Notes: generated by a model not told the origin, from the sequence alone. DNA of 64,000 bases from Triglochin maritima (GCA_963682175.1 OY821774.1:39322201-39386200), one strand, 5' to 3'. Shown: positions 12,251 to 25,088, counted from the stretch's first letter. Program-made: numbers and translations.

Positions 12251-13681
12251 GAATCAAAAAGTCCACGAGTCAAGGTCTCAAGCAAATTGAATCAGGTTTC
12301 CAGATTGTTGGAATTTGGGAAACCCAATTGATTGGTGATTTGAGCTTGGGGTGACTGATAAGATTGTGCATGCATGGGAGGTTGGTGTGGTTGGTTAGGT
12401 GGTCAAGAGGAGTATGAAGGACCACCTAGGGCATTATTTTGGTTCCATGAAAAATTAGGGTGGTTCCTCCATCCAGGATTATAAGATGATGAGTATGGGT
12501 CATTCCTACCTCTATCATAGATGGCATTGACATGTTCCATCTCAGGAGGAATGGACGCACACTCGCTTCCTACATGACCTATCCTACCTAATCAATGACA
12601 AAGAACTTGACCAGATGTGGACACGTGAGGTGCACCTTGTTGCTTTTGGAGCTCAATCGAATTCATACGGCGCATTAAGGCTGTTATGCGCACCTTGGTA
12701 GCCGTAGTGGTATCAACAGAAAAATGCGGCATCCAATCTACTCGAGTTTGCATTTGCAATCCTCGCTCCTATGCTAGATGACGTTGGGGGTTCCCTCACA
12801 CTCTCCCACTGTATGGTTTTCTCAACGAGGAGTTCTAGGAAATCTCATGCCTCTCTTTCATCCTTTCCTAAGAACTCTCCTTAACACATGGAATCAAGAA
12901 GCGTTCGGGACGGGATGTGAAGACCCTCGTAGACAATCTGACAAACGTGCCACAACTCGATTTCATGGTGAGGGCATGAGGATAGTAGCTCCTTGAACCT
13001 CTCAAAATATGCATGAAATGTTTCAGTCTCAAGTTGATAGAACGAATTGATTTCGTTCCTTAATTTTTGAGTCCGATAACTTGGAAAGTACTTCTTGAGG
13101 AATGCAGATTGAAATTAATCCCATGTCCTAAAGGCATTCACCTGGTTTCTGTACAACCACTTCTTGGCATCATCCTTTAGTGTAAAATGGACTAGACTAA
13201 GATGGATGGAGTATGTGCTCAGTTGTTGCAGCTTGAACATAGCACAGACCTCCTCCAATTCCCTGAGAAAGATATAGGGGTCACACTTCCCAGTGAAGTG
13301 AGGGAGCATGGAAATGAATTGAGGCTTAACCTCAAAGTGGTTCCCATTCGCCTCTCGTAATACGATGCATGAGGGTAGAGCGGTACAGCTCGGGTAGCAT
13401 CGACCACGGAGAGGTATGAGAGCCACAACATGACGAACAGGCGGGACAAGTGGGTCCAGCAACTGCTCCACCTCGTGGTAATGAGCAACCATTAAACCCA
13501 GACTGTGTGCAACACGAGAGGAGGAAGGCATCGAGAAATCGACTACCAAAGAAGGATTGACGACACGCCTCGTCAAACGGCCACTCTCGTCTCTTGCCCA
13601 CACAAGCATGCACAAAGGTGCACACACAAACCAAATTTTTTTTAACAAACAATGTGCTAAGAAGAGAGGACAGGAGGACAC
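12250..13681 (-). pseudogene. Athila-like gag pseudogene (C unit 3)
   Basis: The minus strand gives the gag core (13681-13115) and knuckle/spacer region down to the LTR junction at 12250. The knuckle and YSS stops of units 1 and 2 are present, plus extra changes (CCTAATCAATG at 12588-12598). The protease part is missing, as in unit 2. Confidence 0.82.
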
Positions 13682-13689
13682 AGAAGAGA

Positions 13690-14630
13690 GAGAATGACTC
13701 AGGAGAGAAAGGAAGAAGTCATTATGCTACGGCGGGTGGGTACAGGTAGAATCACACAAGCAAACAATCCTGAGGTCGCTATAGGTCTTTACAGCTAGAC
13801 AGCGCCTAACTGCGAGGTCACACGGCCTCAACACGCCACACCTCCCTACGACGAGGACCACAAAGCCCAACAAGTGAGTCAAGAACCGGAGATCTCGTCT
13901 CTCCTACTATTGACTGAGTGGGCGACGCCGATCAGGTCATGACGGTCATGACCGGATCACTCTCCTAATGCGCCTGAGATCCATAGGGCCGATGTCTACT
14001 TGATTTTAAAATTAGGCTCTTTATTAGTGTGGTTTTTCAGGTGATGAAATCCCCCACCTTATCTTATATGGGACAACCTCTCCTTAGTAAAGTTTTGGAG
14101 TCTTAATCTAGCAATAAACTCTCCAAACAAACGTTCAACTCACACTTGCTGCAATGCAATTCCTACTAATTAATGCATGTTCATACGAAATACATGAATG
14201 AGAGTAGGGAATGCATACCTCACGTCAGCATTCAACAACTGAAACTAAAGCTAAAATAAAAGAAAATCTACATACCTAAGTCAAGTACGTGATGCATGAC
14301 CTAAACAAGAAAGAATGCCTACTCTTTTGCTTTGGGTGTTAGGGTCCAAGTTGCTTAAAGGGATATTGATTATTAATCTGGGAGTAATCTAATAGTTAGA
14401 ACATGCAAAATTGAGTCCCAGATTTCTAAACCAGTTATGGCAACACTCCAAAGAAATTACAAGGTGAAATGAGATTACCATATCGTTGATTGGCGGTCTT
14501 GAAGTCTCAAGTCGCCTCCAAACTTCACCAGGTGCTTCCCCTTCCCAGTGTGTGTCTCCTCTAAAAATAAAACTAAAACACAAAAATTAAATCCACCCGA
14601 ATCGTCCAAACCAGAGTCTGGACTGGCACC
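13690..14630 (-). other. Leader of C unit 3
   Basis: Non-coding, aligns with the other C leaders. The small minus-strand frame at 14389-14583 is not conserved and is not called as a gene. Confidence 0.7.
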
Positions 14631-14631
14631 T

Positions 14632-14648
14632 CCCTGGCAACGGTGCCA
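14632..14648 (-). other. Primer binding site, tRNA-Asp type (C unit 3)
   Basis: CCCTGGCAACGGTGCCA on the plus strand, 6 bp from the LTR start at 14655; same form as in unit 2. Confidence 0.7.
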
Positions 14649-14654
14649 AAAACT

Positions 14655-16205
14655 TGTTTATTCGTTTTAAATTTAGACAGCAAGTGCAGTCATCGGTGAA
14701 GACGGGGCAAGTACGGGTCGTCCGCACGGAGGTGAGCAGCCTCTAGTATGACCGAAATCAGATGGTGAAAATGGGGAGAAGAGTTGTAGATTACGCTAAA
14801 GCTAAACTGCACTAAACTAAGATGTACGAAATTGGAAAGAAAGCACGAAAGATAAGAAATCAGAAATAGAAACCCCGAATGGGTGGAGTGTGTGCATATA
14901 TGAAGTGAAATAAGTGATGAAAGATGCATGTAAGCATGTATGTGTGTGTGTTTTGTGTGTGTCTTCATGCATAGGAAGTGTTTAAAGATGTGGCAAAACC
15001 TATCAATCCTATTCACACAACGTATCAGCAATTACCACTCTATTAACATAAGATTAGGCTCAGCATCAGAAGTGTCTAAAGATATGGCAAGACTCATCAA
15101 AAACCATAAACTCATGTGAAGAACAAAGGTAAGCATGGGAGGTGTCTAAATGTTATGGCAAAACCCATCAAAACAAAGTTTCTTCAATCAATCAAGCAAG
15201 CAACCACAAATACAAACGCATAACTAACATGTAGCATATTCAACGGGAAATTTCAGTCAATAAACATGAGAAAACTAAGCATGGGAAGTGTCTAAATCTT
15301 CTGGCAAAACCCATCAAAATTCCCCAACATGTAAATAATTAAAATACCCCCAATGAACATACAAAACATACAAGTCTACACAATCAAAAATTCATCAAAC
15401 ATCCAAGCTTCACAAAATATATGAACGTCATCTCCACCCCCCAAAGCGGATGGATCTACTCACTACATATTGTTCTAGAAATTAAACTAAAGAAGAAAGG
15501 AGACATTCTAACTAATTTAGCCTATGATCAAAGAAATAAGACTATGCTAAGCATGCATAAAAAAGAAACAACACGAGAACAAAACAATGAAAAGTTATTT
15601 TATTAAATGACTCGAATTACTAGAGCATTCTTCTCCACCTTGAATTTTTCTCAAAGGCTTACTCCAAGTAGAGAGAATGCCATCAAGAAATTGGTGAAAA
15701 CAAAAGGAGGAGGAGTTCTATTTATAGCTAAAGAAAAAGGCAATCCGGGACAATCCCCGGTATGGGACTAATACAATACCAAAAATAGACATAACACACA
15801 ATTATACCAATCAACGGTCCCAGATCGCCAATTAGCAGTCTACAGGGTTCGGATTCGATTGTGCTTAATGTGGGCTTTCCTGGATAGCTTTCTTCATGTG
15901 TGATGTACCCATGTCGGTTAATGGAGCTCCGACACTAATCGAATTGCCAAAATACTCACCATGATGGTGTGGAGTTTCGTGATTTGCTCATTGGTCCTTT
16001 TGGGCTTACATTCAGGTCCTTCTCCCTTGCATCTTAGTCCCTAAGTCTCTCAAATCAGTCTTTTTCCTGCTTTTAGGTCCTGTTATGCTTCTTCTCCTCA
16101 AACCTATTTATTTCTGAAATTCAAACATAAAACTTGTTACGTAGCATTGTTTAGGTGAAAGATAATGGATATAAGATACAAATGTATGCATGAAATGATG
16201 TCAAT
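14655..16205 (-). mobile_element. Near-complete family C LTR (5' LTR of the array)
   Basis: Runs from TGTTTATTCG beside the primer site to GATGTCAAT at 16205, lacking only the last bases before hAT sequence begins. About 1,551 bp, against 1,554 bp for the solo copy at 27885. It has a minus-strand TATA box at 15718-15726 and a decayed inverted-repeat pair at about 15806-15840, upstream of TATA in the sense direction. Confidence 0.85.
15718..15726 (-). promoter_or_regulatory. TATA box of family C LTR
   Basis: The plus strand reads CTATTTATA, giving TATAAATAG on the sense strand. Upstream is the inverted-repeat pair; downstream (lower coordinates) is the R-U5 part leading to the primer site. 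Confidence 0.6.
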
Positions 16206-17741
16206 TACAAAACTTAAAAGGTTTTTTTTAATGTTTCCAATCATCATCTACAAAGTGACATGTCAAAGAAACAAAACCTCTATTCCTACTTGATGTCCAC
16301 ATGTCACTAGTAACACTAAGCAGTCCAGAAATGTCATCCTATTGGGCATACACATCTTGCTTACGAACCTCAAACATAGTCAGAATGTCATTTCTAATGG
16401 TCACACGAGATACAATTTTGAACTCTGGCCTGAGACTTTTCACAAATCTTCTGAATCCTATATGTTCAACTATAGAGAACAGATACTCGTGCAATAAGAT
16501 CATTTCAGCCAACTCTCGCCTACTAGAATCCTAATTGAATTTGTAGGTTTTTATATCAGAAGTACCATCATTTCTCCTATCACAAGCAGACAATAACATC
16601 TGACCTACATCTCCACCCAATAATTTTAAGTGTTTGGATTTCAAGTGATTTTTGGGATGACTTGTTCCATATTTTCCTTTGGCTATGTATTCTTTTCCAC
16701 AATGACGGCATTTAGCTTTATTATTTTTCTTCTCAAAATATTTCCAGACATCAGAAATTAGTTCTCTTTTCCTTTTATTGCTAACATTAGTATTTCCCAT
16801 AGCATTCATAGAATCATCATTTGTCTGTCCTGAATTTACAATTTATACAAAATCATTAAACTATAAATGAAGTGTAATTAAACTATCAATTGATACGGTA
16901 GCAATGAAGTGTAGTAATGATTAATGAAGTGATGATATTAACAAGGATGTTACCATCCGTCGTGGTTTGCTCCGATAAGTCGTTCATCATCACTCTACTA
17001 GAAACAAAGAAGGATGCCTGCATTAGGATAGAAGCAACTTTATCTTCACTTCCAAACTCACCAAGAAGATAAAACAAACCTCAATTCCATTCATTAAACA
17101 TGTTGTCATACTGAAATACTAAACATAAACATGTACTAATGCCATCAACATAAACATTAAACAACACCATCACCAACAATACTAATTCAAACTTACAATT
17201 TCGACTTATCAAAACGGCAGAGCTACTTATCGGAGACAAAAAAGGAGTCTTCGAAGCAGATTTCTCACCTAAACCACCAATACCCAGTGGCGTGGGCTTC
17301 CTGGAAGCCACTAATGGGAACGTAGATTGGAAAGAGGATTAGGGTTTGAGATAAGGGAATTGGGAGGATTGCGGAGAACATGAGGCAGCGAGATTGTAAC
17401 CGGAGACGAAAGGGTCGCTGCGGCGAAGGTCGGAGAGGAGAGCCGAGAGAAGAGTTGTTGGAGAGGAGGGTATCAAAAAATTGTGCGGTTGTGCCCTAAC
17501 CTGGAAGCTAAAATGACTTTCGGAAATCAGGTATTCGGTTCAACCAAAATGTATTAATATATTTGTAATAAACAACTAATCGGGTAAACGAGGCGGGTAG
17601 AAAATCCTACAGCTACCCGCCCCGTTTAATAATCGGGTTGGCGGGTGGGATTCTGTCACCGCGGATTGGATTACGCGGGTCTGGTTGGCAGGTCGGGTTG
17701 GAGGGTTTTGGGCGGGTTTTACCCGCCCCGTTTACAGCCTT
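16206..17741 (-). mobile_element. hAT DNA transposon, 5' half
   Basis: Minus-strand remains of a hAT transposase. A BED zinc finger lies at 16809-16531 (VWKYFEKKNNKAKCRHCGKEY, GTSHPKNHLKSKH), followed to 16206 by the conserved N-terminal block with frame breaks (ELAEMILLHEYLFSIVEH, FRRFVKSLRPEFK, SDMWTS). The right end near 17741 reads CCCGCCCCGTTTACAGCC, the complement of the GGCTGTAAACGGGGCGGG terminus common in plant hAT elements; a related GGGTAAACGAGGCGGG lies at about 17582. The catalytic and dimerisation parts and the left terminus are missing at the junction with the C LTR. Confidence 0.8.
16531..16809 (-). pseudogene. BED zinc-finger N-terminus of hAT transposase
   Basis: A 92-residue frame starting MNAMGNTNVSNKRKR. 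The zinc ligands are visible as C-x2-C (CRHC) followed by H-x4-H (HLKSKH), with the aromatic VWKYF of BED fingers before them. The domain binds transposon ends in hAT transposases. The frame ends in a stop at 16531 while homology continues to the left, so this is a broken gene. Confidence 0.8.
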
Positions 17742-18655
17742 AGGTCCTGAGATTGTCTAGGACACGGGACGGGATGCGTTCAAAAAGTCAAGAATTGAGG
17801 ATAGATGGATGTCGGTTCTCGTCAAAAGATCATTAACGTCTCGTGACCATGCTGGCATGCACAAAGCTGCACCCACAAGAGTCAGACGAAAAAAGAAAGA
17901 ATTTTTTTTTCAAACAATTAAAACAGAAGATGCATAGAGGAAATGATGGGAAGACTCAGATGATAAGGAATAACTTAAGAGATAAGGGAGGAAGTCTTTA
18001 TGCTACGGCGGGTAGGTAATGATAGAAGCACACAAGCAAACAAGGTTCAAACAACCTAAGGTCACTATATGTCCTAATTGCGAGGTCATGCGGCCTCAAC
18101 ACGCATCATCTCACTACGCCGAAGACCACAAAGCCCAGCAAGTAAGTCAAGATCCTGAGATCTCGTCTCTCCTACTATCGACAGAGTGAACGACGTCGAT
18201 CAGGCCATGACGGTCTCGACCGGATCACTCTCTTAATGCGTCCGAGATCCTTTGGGGACAATGTCTACTTGATTTTAAAATTAGACTTTTTGAGAGGTGT
18301 TTTATGGGGCTGCATGAAGGGATGATTAAATCCCCCACCTTATCTTGAAAACCATAGGTGGTGCCCCTTCGAGATGTTTTGATTCCTTAATCTATCAAGC
18401 AAACTCACCAATCAAACACTAATCTCACTCTTGTTCCAATGAAATTCCTACTAACTAATGCATGGTCATACGAATAAATGCATTAACAAGCGTAGGAAAT
18501 GCGTACCTCACAGCAGCGCTCAACAACTTAAAGTAAAGCTAAATAAAAGACAAACTACGTACCTAAGTCAAGTATATGATACATGACCTAAACAAGCAAG
18601 AATGCATAATCTTTTGCTTTGGGTTTTAGTGACCAAGTTGATTAAATTGGGGATT
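17742..18655 (-). mobile_element. Diverged leader fragment of a C-like element
   Basis: Aligns with the C leaders: AAATCCCCCACCTTATCTTG near 18330, CTCCTACTATCGAC near 18170 and GCGTACCTCACAGCAGCGCTC near 18502. More diverged than the array copies, so older or another subfamily. It adjoins the truncated LINE at about 18655 and the hAT end at 17741; no coding frame is supported. Confidence 0.65.
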
Positions 18656-20250
18656 GACTATTCATTATTGACAACAAGGAGATTTTGTATGTGCTTGACA
18701 ACAACCGAGATAGGGCGGAAGTCCTTGATCGATTCAGACCCCATTTTTTAGGAATGAGAGCTATGAAGCATTGGTTGAAGTCTGCGAATTTGCTTTTTGG
18801 AATGAGGTTCTTTTCGAGACGTTTAAAAAGGTGTTCTATTGCGTCCTTAAGCTCGTACCAGAACTGTTGTACGAAGTGAAGGTTGAAGCCATCTTGCCCC
18901 GGTACTTTCCCGGGCGCGAGATCTAATACCGCCTTTTTTAGTTCAGGTGTTTGAAAATCATGTGTAAGATTTTCTGGGAACCCAATTTTCCTCGGGAGTA
19001 CACGTTCCCAGTCAATCGAAGCTTTGAGACTTCGAACTCCATCGAAGATATTGTGAAAATGATTTACAATGTGATTCGAGATCTCTTGCTGGGAGAAAAT
19101 AGTGGTGTCGTCGACCCGAAGGGATAGCATCGCATTTTGTCTTTTCCGATAGTTTGTTATTCGATGAAAGAAGTTGGTGTTTTGGTCACCCTCTTTCAAC
19201 CATTGCATTCTTGATCGTTATTTCCAATAAAGTTCTAATTCTTCCAAGGCGAGTTCATGTTCATGTTCATGCTTCATATTAAGTGCTAACACTCTATCAC
19301 TATTGCTTAGATTCTGAGATTGGTCTTTGATATCGAGGTCGAGTAGTTTTTTTTCAAGGGTTCGTATTTTATGGCTTGGAGTTTTATCCTTGGTGATTTT
19401 AAGGTGATCCTTGATTGTTGCCTTAGTTTCCTGAAGGATTAAGTGCAATCTACTTGTGTCGGTACTATCAAAAGCGCCTAACACCACTCCCTTCATACTT
19501 GGGTCTGCTAACCAACTATCCTCAAATTTGAAATAGCTTCTTTTTAAAGAAAATTCGTTGGCGTTCAATAGAAAGGGGACGTGATCCAAAGTCATTCTAT
19601 GTATACAAACACAAATAGAAAGGGGAAATTTATCTTCCCATTCATGTGAAAAAAGGAATCGATCAAGCCTAGCCCATGTTGGGTTGCGCTGCATGTTTGT
19701 CCAGGTGAAGTGGAGGTTCGATGATCCCGCATCAGTGGGAGTGTGGAGGTCAATGAAATTATGGGAAAGCTGAGTGTTAGCCTTTGACCTTGAAGAGTTT
19801 GTGGACCAATCTTGCAGCCCACGAATTAGATTAAAATCCCCTCCTATGATCCAAGCTGTATTGTTTCTTGGAGCCAACTCAGTTAATTTGGCAACGAACT
19901 CTCGCTTGGCTATGTTTTGACAGGGCCCGTAAGCTCCGGTCAGCTTCCAAAGGAAATTGTTGGATTGAAAGTTGATGGAGACCGTCAATTTCCAAATTTC
20001 ATTGCTCAATATGCGATGTTTTGGTCACTCCAGCCGATAAGGACGTCTCCAGAAGCGCCTTTGACTGGGAGAGCAAGTCATTGCTCGATGATTTGACCTC
20101 CCATCAGTTTGAGATGGTTTGGGTCAAATGTTTCAATTTTTGTCTCTTGGATGATTATTACATCCAGCCTAATAGTACGAAAAATGTTCTTTATGGCCCT
20201 TCTTTTCGTACAAGATCCCAACTCTCTTGTGTTTCAAGAGATTAATTTCA
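18642..20250 (-). pseudogene. L1-type LINE ORF2: endonuclease and start of reverse transcriptase
   Basis: Minus strand. The AP endonuclease domain shows IIIQETKI (about 20190), GASGDVLIGW, LTGAYGPCQN, WIIGGDFNLIR, FTWTN..ARLDRFLFSHEW and LDHVPFLL between about 20190 and 19560. The reverse transcriptase N-terminus follows (QWLKEGDQNTNFFH, APGK-type VPGQDGFNLHFVQQFW, CFIALIPKK). An in-frame stop separates YWK from RSRMQW at about 19215. Other stops lie near 20050 and 19990. The catalytic YADD region, RNase H and 3' end are absent because the copy stops at 18642-18655. A dead LINE. Confidence 0.87.
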
Positions 20251-20309
20251 TTTAAAAAACGAATCAGCATAAAACGAATCCACCCTAAGCAAGATTAGAT
20301 GTGGCATTC

Positions 20310-21127
20310 TCATGCATCTCTTATGAGATCCGCCATTGAGTCCAAATCAGTAGGCCTAAGCCCAAGCCTTACTATTAAATGGTTGAGGAAATAGTTAGAG
20401 TTTGAGGCATTATCGAAGTATAGACCGATCTTATGGCAAAATGTTTGGAATTCAAACGCACTTTCCCATTGTAATACAAAAAACTCTAGAACCCCTTCCA
20501 TCCTCATCTCTTGAAGTCCCTAGTGCGAGACGAGTTGGGCTCGCATGCTCAGAATAGCATGACGGGGAGTATTTCTCATGGTTATGGATCGAAGTTACCA
20601 ACATTTGATTATTTTTCCCTAGATCCTTATCATGGATGGCAATGTAATTTAGGAAGTTTTCCTTCCAACTCCTACTAACAGGGGTACCAGATGTTGTGTA
20701 TAAAACTTGATTATTAGATTCCTTATTAATCAGAACATGTGAAGAGGTAGATTGGACAAGATTGGTACCTTGGTCGGACGAGTCGAAGTTCAACATTTTT
20801 GTTGTTGGAGTCTTCGACATTAATCCTTGGCCACCTCCAGCGTTGACGCCTGAGGGTAAGTTAGCTACGCTGCCCTCCCAAGTGGTTTGTCCGGTCTTTG
20901 TCGTGAACTCGGTTTCAATGGTTGCCTGATGGATCACATTGTGGGTCTTCTCCAGCATTTCCTTATCGCGGGAGTGTGTGTCCTGAGAGAGGGGTGAAGG
21001 ACAGACTCGATCCCGATCCCCCAATTGCGCCAAAGCCAGATCCCGACCATGTCATCGACCCTTTAGGGAGAGAGGGACATGCTCCTACAAAGAAATAGGA
21101 TAGGGTGGCGACGAAGTGTGCAACTTG
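20310..21127 (-). pseudogene. LINE segment between ORF1 and ORF2, part 1
   Basis: Minus-strand frames 21033-20452 and 20507-20310 carry no domain I recognise. Their position between the DUF4283 part and the endonuclease suggests the low-complexity C-terminal half of ORF1. The segment is split from the rest of ORF1 by the solo A LTR at 21128. Confidence 0.5.
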
Positions 21128-21145
21128 TGTTGAATTTCGTGCCCC

Positions 21146-21186
<41 letters not shown>

Positions 21187-22951
21187 TTATACATGCATAC
21201 AAGATCGATTTTTATATTTTCAACAATCTCATGTATATTGTTTTATATTTATTGTAATATCATATAATCTACATATATATTAAAACAAATATAAGAGGAT
21301 CATACCCAAAGGTTATCTAAAACCTTTATAAAGATCTGGAGTTGCGCTGCCCATCGAACCGCCTGTCGATTCGCTTCTAAGTGTTCACCAAACTCTAAAC
21401 AACGTTAGAGAGAAATGAGCTAGCAAATAAATCTCTAATTAAGCCTAGAATCTAGTTAATAAACCCTCTAAAGCTCCCTGAGATTTAATCTCCAAAAGCT
21501 TGAAATAATTAAGAGAAATTCGGATGGATTAGTGGGGAGGTTTGGGAAAGAGAGAATTTTGGCATTAATTAAAACAAGGAGGGAGAGGAGACCTATTTAT
21601 AGGCTCTCCCAACACCCACATCATGGGCTACCCACTAACCCATGATCTCTTGTTTTTCTCTCCCTTAAACCAATCACAAATTGACACATAATCATCCTTG
21701 AAAATGTTTGACCAATCTTATGTCCAAGACACGTCCTAGAAATTTTCGATCAAACCAAGCGTAACCCGATCTCAGTTCGGTCGACCGTTCTATAGCCTTC
21801 GGTCAAACGATCTCACAACGGTCTATCGTTTTGACCAGATTTTGCCTTTGTCAAATTTAGGATTTATATCCAACAAAATTTGATCCTTGGGGTTTTTAGA
21901 AAATTCACATATCATGTAATATATTATCATATGTAAAACATCACACCACATAATACATATATCTCATATGATTTTATTTATGATTCTAATTGTGTCATTT
22001 TCACGACATATTGATTTTATCGATTCACCACATGTATCATTTTTCACATGAAACACGATACATCACATGAACACAAAATCAAGCTTCTTCTTTTCCATTT
22101 TTGTGGTGTGACCTATAGGAGGATCTAAGTTATATTGGCAGTAATATTAAACGCTTAATATCACAAACTATAAGCGGTATCTAGCTATAGTTACCCAATT
22201 AGCAACGATGTCTTGTTCACTCGAACTAAACACAATCCATTTAGTGATGTAAGAACATAACTTATGTCTATCCCTCGCCTCATGATATTAAGAATATTAT
22301 ACAAAGTAGAATTGTATCACCTTTGTATTATATATTCATTTCTTGATCTCGTAAGTTAATTATAAATATGTGACTTAACATAAGTCACATTGTGCACAAT
22401 ATAATTACGCTTTATCAATGGGCCCACTAATATCATCACTCAAATAAGGAGGGGCAATGACAATCTTTTGACAAACCATCTTTTCCAGCATAAGTCATGT
22501 TCACCCAATCATTGTCTTTGTCACTATACTTATTAACAACTTTTGACAATCATCAAATTAAACACTTCTCGAGTGAAAAGACATAAGTCTCATGTCTAAG
22601 GATTCAAGACACAATGAAACATTAATGACATATAACACAATTTCATAATGTTTCACTTACTAGGTCTATTCAATATATAAAAGTAACCAATTTCTTCTTT
22701 TATATACTCGTGTCGTCAAATATTTGTAGAGCTACAATAATCGATGACCAACACGACAATCTTACCATGATTGTGAATAACTTTTAATTTATGTAAACCA
22801 TTATCTTTTAAAGCTCTACAATTAAGGACAAAGAGTCTCTTCCTCAACACTTCCAAAATACGAATACATTAATCAAGGAACAAAATATTTGCACATCCAA
22901 TTTATAATAATTGACATATAAAAGTAAAACTTTTAGAACACATTCATTTCA
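21128..22951 (-). mobile_element. Solo LTR, family A, in the LINE
   Basis: Reverse orientation: the left end TGTTGAATTTCGTG corresponds to the CCTACA end and the right end CATTCATTTCA to the TGAAA start. 1,824 bp, flanked by ACTTG (21123-21127) and GCTTG (22952-22956), a 5-bp duplication with one change. It contains a TATA box on the minus strand at 21593-21601, palindromic sites at 21777-21835 and a (TA)n run at about 21152-21180. Confidence 0.85.
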
Positions 22952-24050
22952 GCTTGCTTAGGTGAAATCATGGGTGGCATCCTAACAGGCACAACTGGGG
23001 CCTCTGATTGCTTTGAATCCAAGCTGGTGGAGGTTATGTCTTCCGACCCTGCGGCAGTCGCGTGTTTAAACGGCGATGTGACTTCGACGCCCTCCCCCGC
23101 ACCCTTAAGACTTGCCTTGTGAAGTGCAGAAGGTTAGGCTAAGTGGGGTAACATCATTCCTTGGTTGGATGTTTTTGATATCCATTGTCGTTGGACATTC
23201 CTCGTCACCCCATCTTGTTGTTATAGTCGACGTGGCTTTGGAATGACCGGACTCCGACGAGCAAGGTCGGGGCTTGCCTTTTTTGCCCCACGTTCCTTCT
23301 TTGGGATCAATTCTTGTCGTCGGTCTCCATCTCTATAAGTTTTATATTTTTGCTCATTCGGATGCTTCCTTGCCACACTTTTCATTTCTCTCAGTATTTG
23401 CAACCCTTGTCCAATGAAAAGGACCTGACATGTTCCGCTCTTATGGATGCGTTAGCTCCGGGTTGAGATTTTCTGGTCCACACACACTTATAGGTCCATC
23501 CTTCAGGGCAAGCACAGCTTCGTAAAGGTATCCGCGATGCCATAAGTCAATCACACGGGTACGGAAATGCCGACTGTTGGGCATACTTGTATGCCCGCAA
23601 CTGAAATAACACACTTGGAGATCATATTTTAATCGACGTCTAGGAGGTCGCGGAAGGAAGATGTGAGATCATGAAACGCCTCCAATGTCCACGTATCCAA
23701 GGGCATGCCGCGGACAATGATCCAGATAACAACATTATTTGGCGACCTCCGAGCACCCTCCCCCCTCGACCAACGAGCCAACCTGTACATGTTGCCTTCA
23801 AGAGTGTCCAACTTTGTTTCATGTTGCTCGGACGCCATTTTATCCATTGGGCACATAAATAAGAAGGCTTTGGCCGACATTGATCGTAGATTCCACTCAT
23901 CATGTTCTGTCCATTTGGTGAGAACATGGCTTTCTCTTCCTTCTTCCTTTTCTCTTTGAGCCAGTATTTGGTTTTGTCCCATCGTTCCTTGTCAAAGGGT
24001 AGTACGTCATTAGGTGTTGAACACACTACCACTTAAACGTAGGACTTTGG
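22952..24050 (-). pseudogene. L1-type LINE ORF1, DUF4283 region
   Basis: Minus strand from about 24032. Frame 23982-23629 holds the DUF4283 core of plant L1 ORF1: KAFLFMCPMDKM, NMYRLARWSRG and VVIWIIVRGMPLDTWTLEAF. Homology continues past the stop at 23629 (ISKCVISVAGIQVCP, LYEAVLALKDGP). A basic stretch follows at 23403-23221. This protein binds LINE RNA. Several stops and a frameshift make it non-functional. The 5' end of the LINE is unclear and may extend to about 24400. Confidence 0.75.
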
Positions 24051-24342
24051 AGTGGGGTGGATATTGTTATTACCCACAGTACCGACGGGACAAGCCGAAT
24101 CACTCCAAAAAAAGGTTCGAACTGTTGCTCGTCGAGTTGTTTTGGACTGCCATTATCAGACATGGATAGAGGTTCAAACTGTTGTAGCTGAAGCATTCCA
24201 TGTATCTTATGTTGTGAGGTGTGCTTATGATGAGTGTGTATGTTGTGTGTGCAGAGAATTGAAGTTAATGCACTATTCATGTAATAATGTCTTGTCCAGA
24301 GACAAAGCTGGAAAGAGAGAGACAAGATGTATTGTCTTTGGC

Positions 24343-24375
<33 letters not shown>

Positions 24376-24721
24376 CAGAGAGAACGAAAGTTCCAAATTC
24401 AGGGAAGAAAAGGAGATGTTGTTAGATGAGTTTGTGCCCGAACAATGTAATTTATCTTAAGTTCGGTTGTAAAATAATGTAATTTATTTTAAGTTCCAGA
24501 ACGAGGCATATATTATTTTGAATATGTGAATACCATTAATTAAACATGTTTAATGAAGACCCGGCATATACAATTAAAAACTAGAGTCCAAATGATCGTC
24601 ATGAAGAACTAAATGAATCAATAGCTATTAAGTCAGAACTTAAAAAGATAGATCAACCGTGATAACTTGCTTGTAGTGTAGGACTGCCAGCCAGTGCATC
24701 CAATTTAATTACAACCTCGAC
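24051..24721. other. Region between LINE and RING fragment, with (GA)n microsatellite
   Basis: Positions 24345-24373 are a GA dinucleotide run. The sequence before it may be LINE 5' untranslated DNA. From 24430 to 24721 is AT-rich sequence downstream of the RING fragment, probably its 3' flank. The open frame at 24052-24429 is a chance frame through the GA run. Confidence 0.5.
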
Positions 24722-25088
24722 CTAAAACAAACTACTATTTCTAACGTCGGAACTTAATTCGGATCTACACAATGGGCAAGATATTTTACGTCCTACCCAA
24801 CTGACGATGCAGTTGGAGTGAAAAACGTGACCACAAGGCGTCCTCCCAACCTCAACCTCTGACGCAAACTCCTCCAAACAAACCGCACATGATTTATCTT
24901 CACCCGTATTTTTTCGCACCACACACTCCTTTCCAACCCCAACTCTCTTAATGTCATCATATGGATCAACATTAGTATCATCCACTGTGATGGGCACAAA
25001 GACATCATTCCACTCCACTTCCACCACCACCGACATCAACTCCCACTCTGGTGTCACCAAGTTCGATCGTCACTGCTTCGGCAGTTAC
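24722..25088 (-). pseudogene. RING-H2 E3 ubiquitin ligase gene, C-terminal half (paralogue 1)
   Basis: The minus-strand frame reads to a TAG at 24722-24724. The RING-H2 finger is complete: CAVC, then CGHVFHSNC, then CPLC (C3H2C3 spacing), which would recruit an E2 enzyme and transfer ubiquitin. Before it lies an acidic linker with PEWELMSVVVEVEWNDV. The frame is open to 25088, where family B LTR sequence starts, so the N-terminal half and the true start are lost. The linker matches 39290-39180 of paralogue 2 (LRQLMSVVLEVERND) but differs in sequence, so the two are paralogues, not halves of one gene. Confidence 0.87.

Noticed and set aside
21148..21182. (TA)n run as a regulatory site
   Set aside because: A simple microsatellite at the edge of a solo LTR; no sign of function.
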